Source of the DNA: CAJFUR01 sp904420575
GTDB taxonomy: Bacteria > Actinomycetota > Coriobacteriia > Coriobacteriales > Eggerthellaceae
Direction: 5' to 3'
Assembly: GCA_965119745.1 (NCBI GenBank)
Contig: OZ221973.1
Span: forward strand, 2,976,001-3,040,000
DNA length: 64,000 nt
Shown: in pieces, positions 9,592 through 17,946 of the stretch
Numbering within the stretch: the first letter of the stretch is position 1
Layout: each line of letters opens with the position of its first letter
Position numbers and translations under genes: made by a program
Notes under the pieces: model-generated
Told to the model about the DNA's origin: nothing
What the model saw: the letters and a program-made list of their open reading frames with translations, nothing else
The model's database searches: none

Positions 9592-9918
9592 CCTGTTTCC
9601 TTCTGCTTGTCATCGATCAGTCCCATTATGCGACGTTTCCCCTGCTTGTTCGGTTCAACGTGCAAATGAGCGGAATATTTGCATTTCATTCGGAGGGCGC
9701 ACAAGCTCGGGATCGCCGCATGCTCCGAGCACGCCGCGCACGCGCGGGTGCTCCGGGCGGGCCTGGAGCGCGCGCCGCACCCGCGCGGGCGCTCTGCGCA
9801 GTCCGTGCGCGCCCTGCACACACGTCGCGAACGCACTGGGCACACGCCGCCCTCGCATCGCTGCGTGTCGCTATACTTTATCACAGTAGAGTGATAAAGT
9901 AAAAGGAAACTTTCTCAT
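9592..9918 (-). promoter_or_regulatory. Long leader region of the his operon with two inverted repeats
   Basis: Gene-free between larC and hisZG. It holds TGCAAAT(9 nt)ATTTGCA at 9661-9683 and a perfect 11-bp inverted repeat at 9874-9901 with a 6-nt loop (arms TACTTTATCAC and GTGATAAAGTA). A small frame on the minus strand ends exactly on the hisZG start; its last residues contain no His run, so classical histidine attenuation is not supported. Either repeat could be an operator. The 9874 repeat lies just after larC but lacks a following U-tract for that direction. Confidence 0.45.
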
Positions 9919-10854
9919 CTATTCGGTATCTTCGCGGACGACGAGGGCGCGCAGGACGCCGGGAGTGTCGTAGGCGCGCTTGCCGGCACCCACGCCCACG
10001 CGTTCGACCACGAAGCGCTCGGGCAGCCGGGAGCGCGTGCGCACGGCCGCCACCAGGGCGGCCCCCGTCGGCGTGACGAGCTCTCCCTGGACGTCCAGAA
10101 TGCGCAGGGGAATGCCGTGCGCGGCCACGACGTTGACGACGGCGGGCACCGGCACGGGGATGACGCCGTGCTGGCAGCGCACGGTTCCCTGTCCTTCGCA
10201 CAGAACCGGCACCACGACGTCGGTCACGTCGAGGTCGTCCAGGCAGACGGCGGCGGCGACCACGTCGACGATGGAGTCGACGGCGCCCACTTCGTGGAAA
10301 TGCACCTCGTCGACGGCCACGCCGTGGGCCGCTGCCTCGGCCTCGGCCAGCACCTGGAACACGCGCCGCGCCGTGGCCTTCGCGCGTTCGCTCATGTCGG
10401 CCGCCTCGACGATCGCGAGGATCTCGGGAAGCTCGCGGTGCTCGTGGGAGTGGCTGTGGGCGTGGTCGCGCGCAGGGGCGTGAGGGCTTTCGTCCTCGTG
10501 AGCGTGAGGGTGGGAATGGCCGCGGGCGTGGTCGTTGGGGGATGCGCCCCCGCGGGCGTGGTCGTGGGCGCGGTCGTGCCCATGGACATGGCCGTGGCCG
10601 TGCGGCGGATCGCCTGCGGGCCCGTGCAGGTACGCCATGTCGTGGTCGTGGTTCTCGTGCGCGTCGTCCAGCAGCACGGCGAAGTCGCAGGCGTCCAGGC
10701 CCGACTTCTGCACGCGGCGCACCTGCACGGAGAACCCTTCCACCGGCAGGCTGTCCAGCGCGCGGCGCAGCACGTCCTCGCTCGCCCCCGCGTCCAGAAG
10801 CGCAGCCACCGTCATGTCCCCGCTGATGCCCGAGGCGCATTCCAAGTACAGCAT
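9919..10854 (-). CDS. larC: LarC-family nickel insertion protein, LarC1-only form with His-rich insert
   Basis: 311 residues. LarC puts nickel into the pincer (NPN) cofactor of lactate racemase-type enzymes. The start MLYLECASGISGDM is diagnostic. A histidine-rich loop (~70-145, about 22 His) probably binds metal. EVHFHEVGAVDSIVD and GELVTPTGAAL follow. The protein ends at GVLRALVVREDTE, where full LarC would continue into the NIDDM-type C-terminal domain. In Lactiplantibacillus that domain is joined by a programmed frameshift; here no larC2-like sequence follows in any frame I could read. ATG 10854 was chosen over upstream in-frame Met because the family starts here. larB lies 187 bases upstream. 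Confidence 0.88.
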   Translation of the reverse strand: MLYLECASGISGDMTVAALLDAGASEDVLRRALDSLPVEGFSVQVRRVQKSGLDACDFAVLLDDAHENHDHDMAYLHGPAGDPPHGHGHVHGHDRAHDHARGGASPNDHARGHSHPHAHEDESPHAPARDHAHSHSHEHRELPEILAIVEAADMSERAKATARRVFQVLAEAEAAAHGVAVDEVHFHEVGAVDSIVDVVAAAVCLDDLDVTDVVVPVLCEGQGTVRCQHGVIPVPVPAVVNVVAAHGIPLRILDVQGELVTPTGAALVAAVRTRSRLPERFVVERVGVGAGKRAYDTPGVLRALVVREDTE

Positions 10855-11041
10855 CCGTCCCACTCTGTCCTCTTTCGTTCGCGTTCCGTTCCGTGCCGCC
10901 CCGCCGCGCGCTCGAAGGGCGCGGCGGGGCGGCTGGTCTTCCCTGTCGCTTCCGGCATCGCATCCCCGCATGCGGAACACGGCGCAGTCCCCACTGGGGA
11001 GGGATGCCGGCCACGCCGTTCGCTTCCTCGCGTGCGGGTCG

Positions 11042-11809
11042 CTATCGGTTCGAGGAGATGCCCAGATGGTTGATCAGGCTCGCCTGGTAGCCGGCGCCGA
11101 AGCCGTTGTCGATGTTGACCACCGACACGCCGCTCGCGCACGAGTTCAGCATGGCCAGAAGCGCCGTGACCCCGCCGAACGACGCCCCGTAGCCCACGCT
11201 CGTGGGCACGGCGACGACCGGGCACGCCACCAGCCCCGCCACGACGCTCGGCAAGGCTCCCTCCATGCCCGCCACGGCGACGACCACGCGGGCCTGCGCC
11301 AACTCGTCGGCGCAGGCGAACAGGCGATGGATGCCGGCCACGCCCACGTCGTAGCAGCGCACGACGTCGTTTCCCAAGAACTCCGCCGTCACCGCCGCCT
11401 CTTCGGCCACGGGCACGTCGCTCGTCCCCGCCGCCGCCACGACGATGCGGCCCGCGCCCGGCGCTGGGGGCAGGCCGCCGACGATGCCGAGCCGTGCCTC
11501 GGGACGGTAGGCGAACGCGGGCAACGCCGCTGCAAGCGACGCCGCCTTCGCCTCGTCCACGCGCGTCACCAGCACGCGCGGCTGGCCGCCTTCCGCCAAT
11601 GCGCGGCAGATGCCCTCGATCTGGGAAGCGGTCTTCCCCTCGCCGTACACGACCTCGCCCACGCCCTGGCGCATGCCGCGCGCCAGGTCGGGCTTGGCAT
11701 AGCCCAGATCCTCGAACGGCGCCCGCGCCAGCCGCGCCGCGGCCTCCTCGGCCGACAGCGCGCCGGCCTCCACCGCCGCCAGCACCTCGGTCAGTTCCTT
11801 TCGGTCCAC
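11042..11809 (-). CDS. larB: LarB, nicotinate-dinucleotide carboxylase/hydrolase for the nickel-pincer cofactor
   Basis: 255 residues. LarB carboxylates nicotinic acid adenine dinucleotide and hydrolyses it to pyridinium-3,5-biscarboxylate mononucleotide, the first step of NPN synthesis. The C-terminal two thirds resemble PurE (AAGTSDVPVAEEA, VAGMEGALPSVVAGL, VPTSVGYGASFGG). The N-terminal FEDLGYAKPDLARGMRQGV motif is typical. The start is GTG 11809 after GGAAGGAAGAGAC. It precedes larC and follows the MerR gene by 23 bases, so all three probably form one transcript. Confidence 0.93.
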   Translation of the reverse strand: MDRKELTEVLAAVEAGALSAEEAAARLARAPFEDLGYAKPDLARGMRQGVGEVVYGEGKTASQIEGICRALAEGGQPRVLVTRVDEAKAASLAAALPAFAYRPEARLGIVGGLPPAPGAGRIVVAAAGTSDVPVAEEAAVTAEFLGNDVVRCYDVGVAGIHRLFACADELAQARVVVAVAGMEGALPSVVAGLVACPVVAVPTSVGYGASFGGVTALLAMLNSCASGVSVVNIDNGFGAGYQASLINHLGISSNR

Positions 11810-11832
11810 GTCTCTTCCTTCCGACCCTGCAC

Positions 11833-12231
11833 CTAAACGGCGTCGCGCCCGTCCTCTTTCTTCAGCTTCGCGTCGCAGTCGGCCATGAAGCGTTCGTAGT
11901 TGGCTATCTTGTAGTCCAACCGGTCAAGGCCGGCTTGCAGGTCGGCGATGCGTGCCTGCAACGTCGCGCGCTGCTCTTCGAGAAGCGCCTTGCGCGCAGC
12001 GGCCGTGTGGTCGCCTTGATCGTAGAGCGCCATGTACTCGACGAGCGTCTCGATGGACACCCCCGCGCCGCGCATGCACTTGACGAACTCCACCGTGTTG
12101 CAGCTGGCCTCGTCGTACTCGCGGATGCCGCTCTCGTTGCGCGGCACGTGGCGCAGAAGCCCAATGCGCTCGTAATAGCGCAGCGTGTCGGCGGACATGC
12201 CGTACCGTTTGCTGACTTCGGCTATCTTCAT
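11833..12231 (-). CDS. MerR-family transcriptional regulator
   Basis: 132 residues: N-terminal winged helix (KIAEVSKRYGMSADTLRYYERIGLL) and a C-terminal dimerising coiled coil (RKALLEEQRATLQARIADLQ...). It resembles the AdhR/YraB-like group responding to small reactive molecules or metals. It has several Cys (CNTVEFVKC, MADCD) but no recognised metal-site pattern. ATG 12231 follows GGAGG. Its own promoter carries a MerR-type 19-bp spacer operator, so it is probably autoregulated and also controls larB-larC downstream. Confidence 0.9.
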   Translation of the reverse strand: MKIAEVSKRYGMSADTLRYYERIGLLRHVPRNESGIREYDEASCNTVEFVKCMRGAGVSIETLVEYMALYDQGDHTAAARKALLEEQRATLQARIADLQAGLDRLDYKIANYERFMADCDAKLKKEDGRDAV

Positions 12232-12261
12232 GGTTCCTCCTGCCCGTCCTGCTTCGCTGCC

Positions 12262-12292
12262 ATTAAAGCACTTGGAGCGCGCTCCAAGTCAA
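12262..12292 (-). promoter_or_regulatory. MerR-type promoter: 19-bp spacer with a perfect 20-bp palindrome
   Basis: On the minus strand TTGACT (12287-12292), a 19-base spacer, then TTTAAT (12262-12267). The spacer region holds the perfect palindrome ACTTGGAGCGCGCTCCAAGT (12270-12289). The overlong spacer with a dyad between -35 and -10 is the hallmark of MerR activators, and it lies 31 bases upstream of the MerR start. Confidence 0.85.
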
Positions 12293-12465
12293 GCGTCGGA
12301 AAGAATCCACAGACGAAAGCCGGGCGGGCGGATGCCACGCTGCCCGGCGGGCGGAACGCCGCGACCAGCGGGGCGCGGCGGGCGAGCGGCGGGCCAGCGG
12401 CACCCGCAGAAGAGCGACCGGCACGCCGCGGTCGCGGCCGGCGGTGCGCAAGGCGGCGGGCCTTC

Positions 12466-13431
12466 TCACAGAAGGGACATCTGCACCGGCGCGACGGCGT
12501 ATTCGTGGAGCACCTCGCCTTCGTGGAGTTCCACGACGTGCGACTCCCAGTCCTTGAGGGGCGCCAGGAAGTGCATGCCTTGCTGCTCGAGCACCAGGAT
12601 GCTGCCCACCATGCCGACGCAGCGGCCGGCGCACACGTCGGCGGAGGCGTCGGCCAGCTGCATCTCGTCGCACGTCGGCACCGCCTCGTCGCCGAAGTAC
12701 GCGGACGTGAAGTCGAAGTACGCCTTCCCCTCGCCCCGCCCGAGCCTCTCCATGGCGGCGTCGAGTTCCGTGGGCGCGTCGGACGCGGTGCCGAAGCAGC
12801 CTGCCACGTCCACGCTGGCCGCCGCCTCGTCGAGGGCGCGGCAGGCCTCTCCGAAGTCGAACCGCGCGTTCGCCAGCAGGTCGGCCTTCTTCGACAGGCG
12901 CATGGTCTCGCAGATGCCCTCCTGCATGCACAGCGCCGCCTCCAGCTCGCGCGCCGCATAGACGTTCTTGAAGCGGCCGACGACGCGTGCGGCACGGGCG
13001 CCCTGGTCGAGCAGGCGCCGCACGCCGCGGCCTTCCGAGGAAATGCCGGCCTTCACGAAGCCGGGCGCGAAGTACGCCAGGTACGTGTAATGCGGCTGCT
13101 CGTTGTAGGCGCGCTGCTGCGGGGACACCGTGAGCGCGTAGTAGAACGAGGGGTTGAAGCCCGTGGCCTCCAGACATGCCGGACAGGCCGTTTCCTTGGA
13201 GCCGGGCAACAGCTCCACGTCGAGCGGGCACACGACGGACTCGTTCGTCTGCAGGTCGAAGCGTCCCGTGCACAGGCGGCGCGCCAGGCGCCTCAGGGTG
13301 AACGTCTTGCCACGCACCGCAAAGCGCACCTTCGCACGCGCCTCGACGTCGTTGAGGGAAAGGTAGGGGCCGCCTTCGTCGCAGCCGTGTCCGGCCAGAA
13401 CCAACGTGTGGCCGTCTTGCAGATTCGTCAT
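12466..13431 (-). CDS. DUF2797 family protein
   Basis: 321 residues, function unknown. It has two Cys-rich parts: LCTGRFD...VVCPLDVEL and CPACLEATGF, spaced like a zinc site. These are followed by HYTYLAYFAPGFVKAGISSEGRGVRRLLDQGA, the conserved stretch of DUF2797 with a GIY-YIG-like look (inference). The rest is less conserved. ATG 13431 is the first Met matching the family. It stands alone between the MerR gene and a small membrane protein; the 234-base gap 12232-12465 is occupied only by the MerR promoter and GC-rich sequence. A small inverted repeat CCTTCT/AGAAGG overlaps its stop. Confidence 0.75.
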   Translation of the reverse strand: MTNLQDGHTLVLAGHGCDEGGPYLSLNDVEARAKVRFAVRGKTFTLRRLARRLCTGRFDLQTNESVVCPLDVELLPGSKETACPACLEATGFNPSFYYALTVSPQQRAYNEQPHYTYLAYFAPGFVKAGISSEGRGVRRLLDQGARAARVVGRFKNVYAARELEAALCMQEGICETMRLSKKADLLANARFDFGEACRALDEAAASVDVAGCFGTASDAPTELDAAMERLGRGEGKAYFDFTSAYFGDEAVPTCDEMQLADASADVCAGRCVGMVGSILVLEQQGMHFLAPLKDWESHVVELHEGEVLHEYAVAPVQMSLL

Positions 13432-13565
13432 GCCGTCCGTCCTTACGATGATGCTTCAGCTCATGTTTCGCCGAGCATGATAGCATGCACGGGACGGCGA
13501 AGGAAGCAGGCGGAAGGATGCGGAAGGATGCGGAAGGCGCTTTCGGGCCAAGCGGGCGGGAAGTC

Positions 13566-13829
13566 TCAGTAGCCCATGGCCATGACGGCCTGGTTCATGT
13601 TCCACACGACGTAGACGCAGAAGGCCACGAACACGCTGGCAGCCACCTTCGCGACCACATGCCAGTCGCTGCGCCAGACCAGCACGATGCCCACCGGCCA
13701 GAACGCCAGCAGCAAGACGACGATCCAGAACGTCTGGTCGTACCATTTCTTGGGATTCTGCCCGACCAGGCTGTTCGCCTCGTCGTGGCTCCGGTTCTGC
13801 CAATCTCCCACGCGCCTGCCGTCGCCCAC
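13566..13829 (-). CDS. Small two-helix membrane protein, function unknown
   Basis: 87 residues with two predicted membrane segments (FWIVVLLLAFWPVGIVLVW, ~34-52, and VAASVFVAFCVYVVW, ~62-76). The hydrophilic N-terminus contains QNPKKWYDQTFW, reminiscent of small bacterial membrane proteins of the zinc-ribbon/DUF2510 type but without their domain. The start is GTG 13829 with only a weak RBS; no ATG is available in frame. Codon use is ordinary for the window. The gene looks real but is not assigned to a family. Confidence 0.55.
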   Translation of the reverse strand: MGDGRRVGDWQNRSHDEANSLVGQNPKKWYDQTFWIVVLLLAFWPVGIVLVWRSDWHVVAKVAASVFVAFCVYVVWNMNQAVMAMGY

Positions 13830-13880
13830 AACGCCCGCCTTTCACACGATGACCTCGACGGTCACATGCTAGCATGCGAA

Positions 13881-13904
13881 AGGCGGGGCCGAAGGGCCCC
13901 GCCT
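13881..13904 (-). terminator. Probable intrinsic terminator of gatCAB
   Basis: Perfect 10-bp GC-rich stem AGGCGGGGCC / GGCCCCGCCT with a 4-base loop, 45 bases after the gatB stop. On the minus strand it is followed by TTTCGC, so the U-tract is short. Confidence 0.65.
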
Positions 13905-13949
13905 GCAACCGTCACGCAGCCGTTGTCGTCGTGCCTGCGGGCCTGCCGC

Positions 13950-15524
13950 CTACCCCAGCTTCTTGGCCAGAAGCTCGTTTATCACCTTCGGGTTGCCCTG
14001 GCCGCGCGTCTCCTTCATGCACTGGCCCACAAAGAAGCCGATGAGGCCCGTCTTGCCGCCCCGATACTGCGCCACCTTGTCCGGGTTGGCGGCCAGCACC
14101 GCGTCCACGACGGCCTCGATGGCGCCGGCGTCGGACACCTGCTCCATGCCGCGCTCCTTGACGACGTCCGCTGGGTCCTTGCCCTCCTCGAGGACGGCCG
14201 CGAACACCTCCTTGCCCTGCTTGGAGGATATGGCGTCCTCGGCCACCAGCCTCACGAGCGCCACGGCGCGCTCAGGCGTGAGCGGCGTGGCGTCCAGCTT
14301 GACGCCCTCGTGGGCGTTGAGGTAGGCGGTCACGTCGTTGATGACGAGGTTCGCCACCGGCTTGGCGAGCGCGCCCGCGTCCTCGCCGGCCAGCTCCATG
14401 CACGCCTCGAAGAAGCGCGCCGTCGTGCGGCTTTCCACCAGATGGCGCGCGTCGTAGGCGGACAGCCCGAAGTCGCGCGCGAAGCGGGCCGCCTGCTGGT
14501 CCGGCAGCTCGGGGAGCTTGGCGCGCACCTGGTCGATCCACTCGTCCGTGAGGTCGTAGGGCGCGAGGTCGGGCTCCGGGAACAGGCGGTAGTCGTCGGC
14601 CGTCTCCTTCACGCGCATGACGATGGTGCGCTTGGACGTGGGATCCCAGTGGCGCGTCTCCTGGTAGATCTGGCCGCCTTCTTCCAGCACCTCGGCCTGG
14701 CGGCAGATCTCGTAGGCCAGGCCGTCGTGGAGGTTCTTGAAGCTGTTCATGTTCTTGAGCTCGGTCTTCACGCCCAGCTTGGAATCGCCGCGGCGACGCA
14801 GGGACACGTTGCCGTCGCAGCGGAGGCTCCCTTCCTCCATCGAGCAGTCGGAAATGCCGATGGCGAGGTAGATCTGGCGCAGCTTCTGCATGAACAGCCG
14901 CGCTTCCTCGGGCGTGCGCAGGTCGGGCTCGGTGACCAGCTCGATGAGCGGCGTGCCGCAGCGGTTGTAGTCCACGAGCGAGTGCGTGGCGCCGGCGATG
15001 CGTCCCTCGGAGCCGCCGACGTGCACCATCTTGCCGGCGTCCTCTTCCATGTGGATGCGCGTGATGCCCACGTGCGCCGTGTAGCCGTCCGCCGTGCGCG
15101 TGGCGTTGCCGTCCCGGTCGCCCTCGGCGAGGCCCGCAGCCGTGATGCGCTCCTTGGCGGCCGGGCCGTCCACGTCCAAGTCCAGATGCCCCCGCATGCA
15201 GAAGGCCACCGGGCCCTGCGTGGTCTGGAAGTTCTTCGACATGTCGGGGTACATGTAGTTCTTGCGGTAGAACATCGAGTGCTTCTCGATGTCGCAGTTC
15301 GTGGCCAGGCCGGCCAGCACGATGGACTCGATGGCGGCCTTGTTCGGCACGGGCAGCGCGCCCGGCAGGCCCAGGCACACGGGGCACGTGTGCGTGTTGG
15401 GCGCGGCGCCGAACTCCAGCTTGCAGCCGCAGAACATCTTCGTCTCGAGCGTGGTGAGCTCGGCGTGCACCTCGAGGCCGATGACGGCCTCCCAGTCCTG
15501 CAGCACCTCTTCGAGTTTCCGCAT
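13950..15524 (-). CDS. gatB: Asp-tRNA(Asn)/Glu-tRNA(Gln) amidotransferase subunit B
   Basis: 524 residues. GatB binds mischarged tRNA, phosphorylates the Glu or Asp side chain and receives ammonia from GatA. Signatures: VIGLEVHAEL, TKMFCGC, CPVCLGLPGALP, HMEEDAGKM, DYNRCGTPLIELVTEPD and RCDGNVSLR. The C-terminal YqeY-like domain contains SSKQGKEVF and GKTGLIGFFVGQCMK. It is ~50 residues longer than many GatB. ATG 15524 comes one base after the gatA stop, with AGGTGAG as RBS. Confidence 0.97.
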   Translation of the reverse strand: MRKLEEVLQDWEAVIGLEVHAELTTLETKMFCGCKLEFGAAPNTHTCPVCLGLPGALPVPNKAAIESIVLAGLATNCDIEKHSMFYRKNYMYPDMSKNFQTTQGPVAFCMRGHLDLDVDGPAAKERITAAGLAEGDRDGNATRTADGYTAHVGITRIHMEEDAGKMVHVGGSEGRIAGATHSLVDYNRCGTPLIELVTEPDLRTPEEARLFMQKLRQIYLAIGISDCSMEEGSLRCDGNVSLRRRGDSKLGVKTELKNMNSFKNLHDGLAYEICRQAEVLEEGGQIYQETRHWDPTSKRTIVMRVKETADDYRLFPEPDLAPYDLTDEWIDQVRAKLPELPDQQAARFARDFGLSAYDARHLVESRTTARFFEACMELAGEDAGALAKPVANLVINDVTAYLNAHEGVKLDATPLTPERAVALVRLVAEDAISSKQGKEVFAAVLEEGKDPADVVKERGMEQVSDAGAIEAVVDAVLAANPDKVAQYRGGKTGLIGFFVGQCMKETRGQGNPKVINELLAKKLG

Positions 15525-15525
15525 G

Positions 15526-17238
15526 TTACTCACCTGCCCCTTCGACCTGCGCCGGGATGCCCTCGGAGGCGTCCAGTCGCTCAGACAGTCCTGCTCGCAC
15601 GGAAGCCCCGGCGGGGCTTCCGGCTCGTGCGGAACTCGCTTGATGGACGCCTCCGAGGGCATCCCTATCCGTTGCGAGGCCGGGCAGATCGACTCCCGGA
15701 ACGGCGCCGGCCGCATCCGGGATGTCGGCGGGGGCCTCGAGGGTCCCGCCTTCGCGGAAGGCGGGCGCCACGGGGGCCGGGCCGTACGCCGTTTCCAGCG
15801 CGGCGGCCACGCGCAGCATGCTCTGGTCCTTGAACTGTGGCGAGACCAGCTGCACGCCCACGGGCAGGCCCGTGTCGGCGCCCAGGCCCGCCGGCAGGCT
15901 CATGCCGCCGTTGCCCGCGATGTTGATGGAGATGGTGAACATGTCGGACAGGTACATGTCGGTGGGGTCGCTCACCTCGCCGAACCGGAACGCCGTGCGC
16001 GGCGACACGGGCGCGAGGATGCAATCCACCCGCTGGAAGGCGCGTTCGTAGTCTTGCGTGATGAGCGTTCGCACCTGCTGCGCGGGATAGTAGTAGGTGT
16101 CGTACACGCCGGCGGACAGAAGGTAGCTCCCCAGCATGATGCGGCGGCGCGTCTCGGGGCCGAAGCCCTTGGCGCGGCTGGCTTCGTACTGGCTGCCGAG
16201 ATCCGCGTGGCCGGGATCGCAGTAGCCGTAGCGCACGGAGTCGAAGCGCGCCAGGTTGCTGAACGCCTCGCACGGGCCCAGCACGTAATAGGCGCTCATG
16301 GCGGCCTGGGCGTTAGGCAGCTCCACCTCCACGATGTCCGCGCCGAGGGCACGCAGGTGGTCGGCGGCCTCCTCCACCTTGGCCTTGACCTCGGCCGTGA
16401 GGCCACGCGCCTCCATGAACGCGGGCACGATGCCGATGCGCATGCCCCTGACCCCCTCGGCGAGGTTCGCCGCGAAGTCGACGCCGACGGCCTGGCTGGT
16501 GCAGTCGAGCGCGTCGCGGCCGGCGATGGCGTTCAGGGCGAAGGCCGCGTCCTCCACCGAGCGCGCGAACGGGCCCACCTGGTCGAGCGAGCTGCCGAAC
16601 GCCACCACGCCGAAGCGCGAGACCACGCCGTAGGAGGGCTTGACGGCCACGACGCCGCAAAAGCTGCCTGGCTGGCGGATGGAGCCGCCCGTGTCGCTTC
16701 CGAGCGCGATGGTGGCAAGTCCCGCGCCCACGGCAGAAGCGCTGCCGCCGGACGAGCCGCCCGGCACGCGCGAAAGGTCCCAGGGATTGCGCGAAGGGCC
16801 GAATGCGCTCGTTTCCGTGGAGCTGCCGAACGCGAACTCGTCCATGTTGAGCTTGCCGAGCGGGATGCCGCCGGCATCGATGGTGCGCGCCACGCACGTG
16901 GCCGTGTAGGGCGACACGTAGTTGGCGAGCATCTGCGACGAGCACGTGGTGTGCGTGCCCGTCAGGTTCATGTTGTCCTTGAACGCCACGGGCACGCCGG
17001 CGAGCGGCCCGCAGGCGTCGAGCGTGCCGGCGGCCACGGCCGCGTCGATCTTCGCGGCCTGCGCGAGTGCCAGCTGCTCGGTGGTTTCCAGGAACGCATG
17101 GGTCGCGCCGTCGAGGGCGCGGACGCGCGCGAGCGACGCCTCGGCGATCTCGCGGGCGCTGAACGCGCGGGCAGCGAGGCCGGATCGGACGTCGCGCACG
17201 CCCATGCAGGCGAACGCCCGCTCGGTCGCGGCCGCCAT
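15526..17238 (-). CDS. gatA: Asp-tRNA(Asn)/Glu-tRNA(Gln) amidotransferase subunit A
   Basis: 570-residue amidase-signature enzyme that hydrolyses glutamine and channels ammonia to GatB. The Ser-cisSer-Lys triad motifs are FKDNMN (Lys ~87), GGSSGGSAS (~160-168) and GSDTGGS (~180-186). The usual fold ends near ETAYGP (~495). The remaining ~75 residues are an Ala/Pro/Gly-rich tail, and much of it is encoded by an inverted-repeat element (15554-15665). Start ATG 17238 overlaps the gatC stop by one base (TGATG). Confidence 0.96.
   Translation of the reverse strand: MAAATERAFACMGVRDVRSGLAARAFSAREIAEASLARVRALDGATHAFLETTEQLALAQAAKIDAAVAAGTLDACGPLAGVPVAFKDNMNLTGTHTTCSSQMLANYVSPYTATCVARTIDAGGIPLGKLNMDEFAFGSSTETSAFGPSRNPWDLSRVPGGSSGGSASAVGAGLATIALGSDTGGSIRQPGSFCGVVAVKPSYGVVSRFGVVAFGSSLDQVGPFARSVEDAAFALNAIAGRDALDCTSQAVGVDFAANLAEGVRGMRIGIVPAFMEARGLTAEVKAKVEEAADHLRALGADIVEVELPNAQAAMSAYYVLGPCEAFSNLARFDSVRYGYCDPGHADLGSQYEASRAKGFGPETRRRIMLGSYLLSAGVYDTYYYPAQQVRTLITQDYERAFQRVDCILAPVSPRTAFRFGEVSDPTDMYLSDMFTISINIAGNGGMSLPAGLGADTGLPVGVQLVSPQFKDQSMLRVAAALETAYGPAPVAPAFREGGTLEAPADIPDAAGAVPGVDLPGLATDRDALGGVHQASSARAGSPAGASVRAGLSERLDASEGIPAQVEGAGE
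15554..15665. repeat. 112-bp inverted-repeat element in the 3' end of gatA
   Basis: Outer arms of 22 bp are exact reverse complements: 15554-15575 and 15644-15665 (core CCTCGGAGGCGTCCA / TGGACGCCTCCGAGG). Between them is a second hairpin, GGAAGCCCC/GGGGCTTCC (15601-15621), flanked by CTCGCAC/CTCGTGC-like arms. The whole element is translated in frame as the GatA tail. It looks like a small palindromic insertion; no second copy was seen in the window. Confidence 0.75.
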
Positions 17239-17549
17239 CAGCGATCGCCCCCCTCGCCCAAGATCGACGGGACGAGGAAGCTGCCGTCTTGCCGTTTCGG
17301 CGCGTTTTCAAGGGCGACGGCCTGGGAGAAGCCAGGCTCTTCCACGTCCTCGCGCATGACGTTCGACAGGCCTCCGATGGGGTGGAACGTGGGCTCCACG
17401 CCCGCAAGGTCGTATTCCGTGATGGGCTTCAGGCTGTCGATGATGGCGTTCAGGTCGACGGTCATCTGCGCCACCTCGTCGTCGGTGAGCCCGATGCGCG
17501 TGTATTCCGCGATGCCGCGCACGTCGCGTTCGCTCAAATGTTGGGTCAT
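17238..17549 (-). CDS. gatC: Asp-tRNA(Asn)/Glu-tRNA(Gln) amidotransferase subunit C
   Basis: 103 residues; GatC stabilises the GatA-GatB interface. The typical N-terminal helix pair is RGIAEYTRIGLTDDEVAQM...LNAIIDSLKPITEYDLAGVEPTFHPI, and the C-terminus is REDVEEPGFSQAVALENAPKRQDGSFLVPSIL. ATG 17549 was chosen because family members start here. First gene of gatCAB. A TATCAT -10-like hexamer at 17638-17643 (minus) has no clear -35. Confidence 0.96.
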   Translation of the reverse strand: MTQHLSERDVRGIAEYTRIGLTDDEVAQMTVDLNAIIDSLKPITEYDLAGVEPTFHPIGGLSNVMREDVEEPGFSQAVALENAPKRQDGSFLVPSILGEGGDR

Positions 17550-17946
17550 GGGGTCCGTTCTTCCCTTCTCGTTTCCACGCGACGCCGCCGCAAGCGTGGC
17601 TGGCGAAGGCGGAACAGGCGAAAACATAACGTCGTCCATGATAGCAAACCCGTGGCCCCAGCGGCAGGACGCTCCCGCAAGGCGCGTCATTTTCCACCGT
17701 GTCGAACCGCCATCGGTATTTCACGGGTTGCTTGGACATGGTTGGGATACGCAAAGAAGGGCCCGTCCTCGAGATGCAGCCGGTTGTGCTTTTTGCCGCA
17801 ACCCCGAACCTGGTCGTCTCGTCGGCACCCCCCCCCTCTCGCCGCCGTGCCGTCTCGCAGCTTCATGTCGCCACGGGGACGCGTCTTCGCCGGTCGGGTT
17901 CTTTGGGCGCTCTCGAATGCGGAATTGGGGCGTCGGAGGGATCCGG

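Noticed and set aside
9588..9884. 98-codon minus-strand frame in the his leader as a gene or attenuator peptide
   Set aside because: Arg/Cys-rich artefact sequence, no run of His codons, weak start; only its ATGA overlap with hisZG is worth noting.
9874..9901. Perfect hairpin after larC as an intrinsic terminator
   Set aside because: AT-rich stem and no U-tract on the 3' side in the larC direction; an operator is at least as likely.
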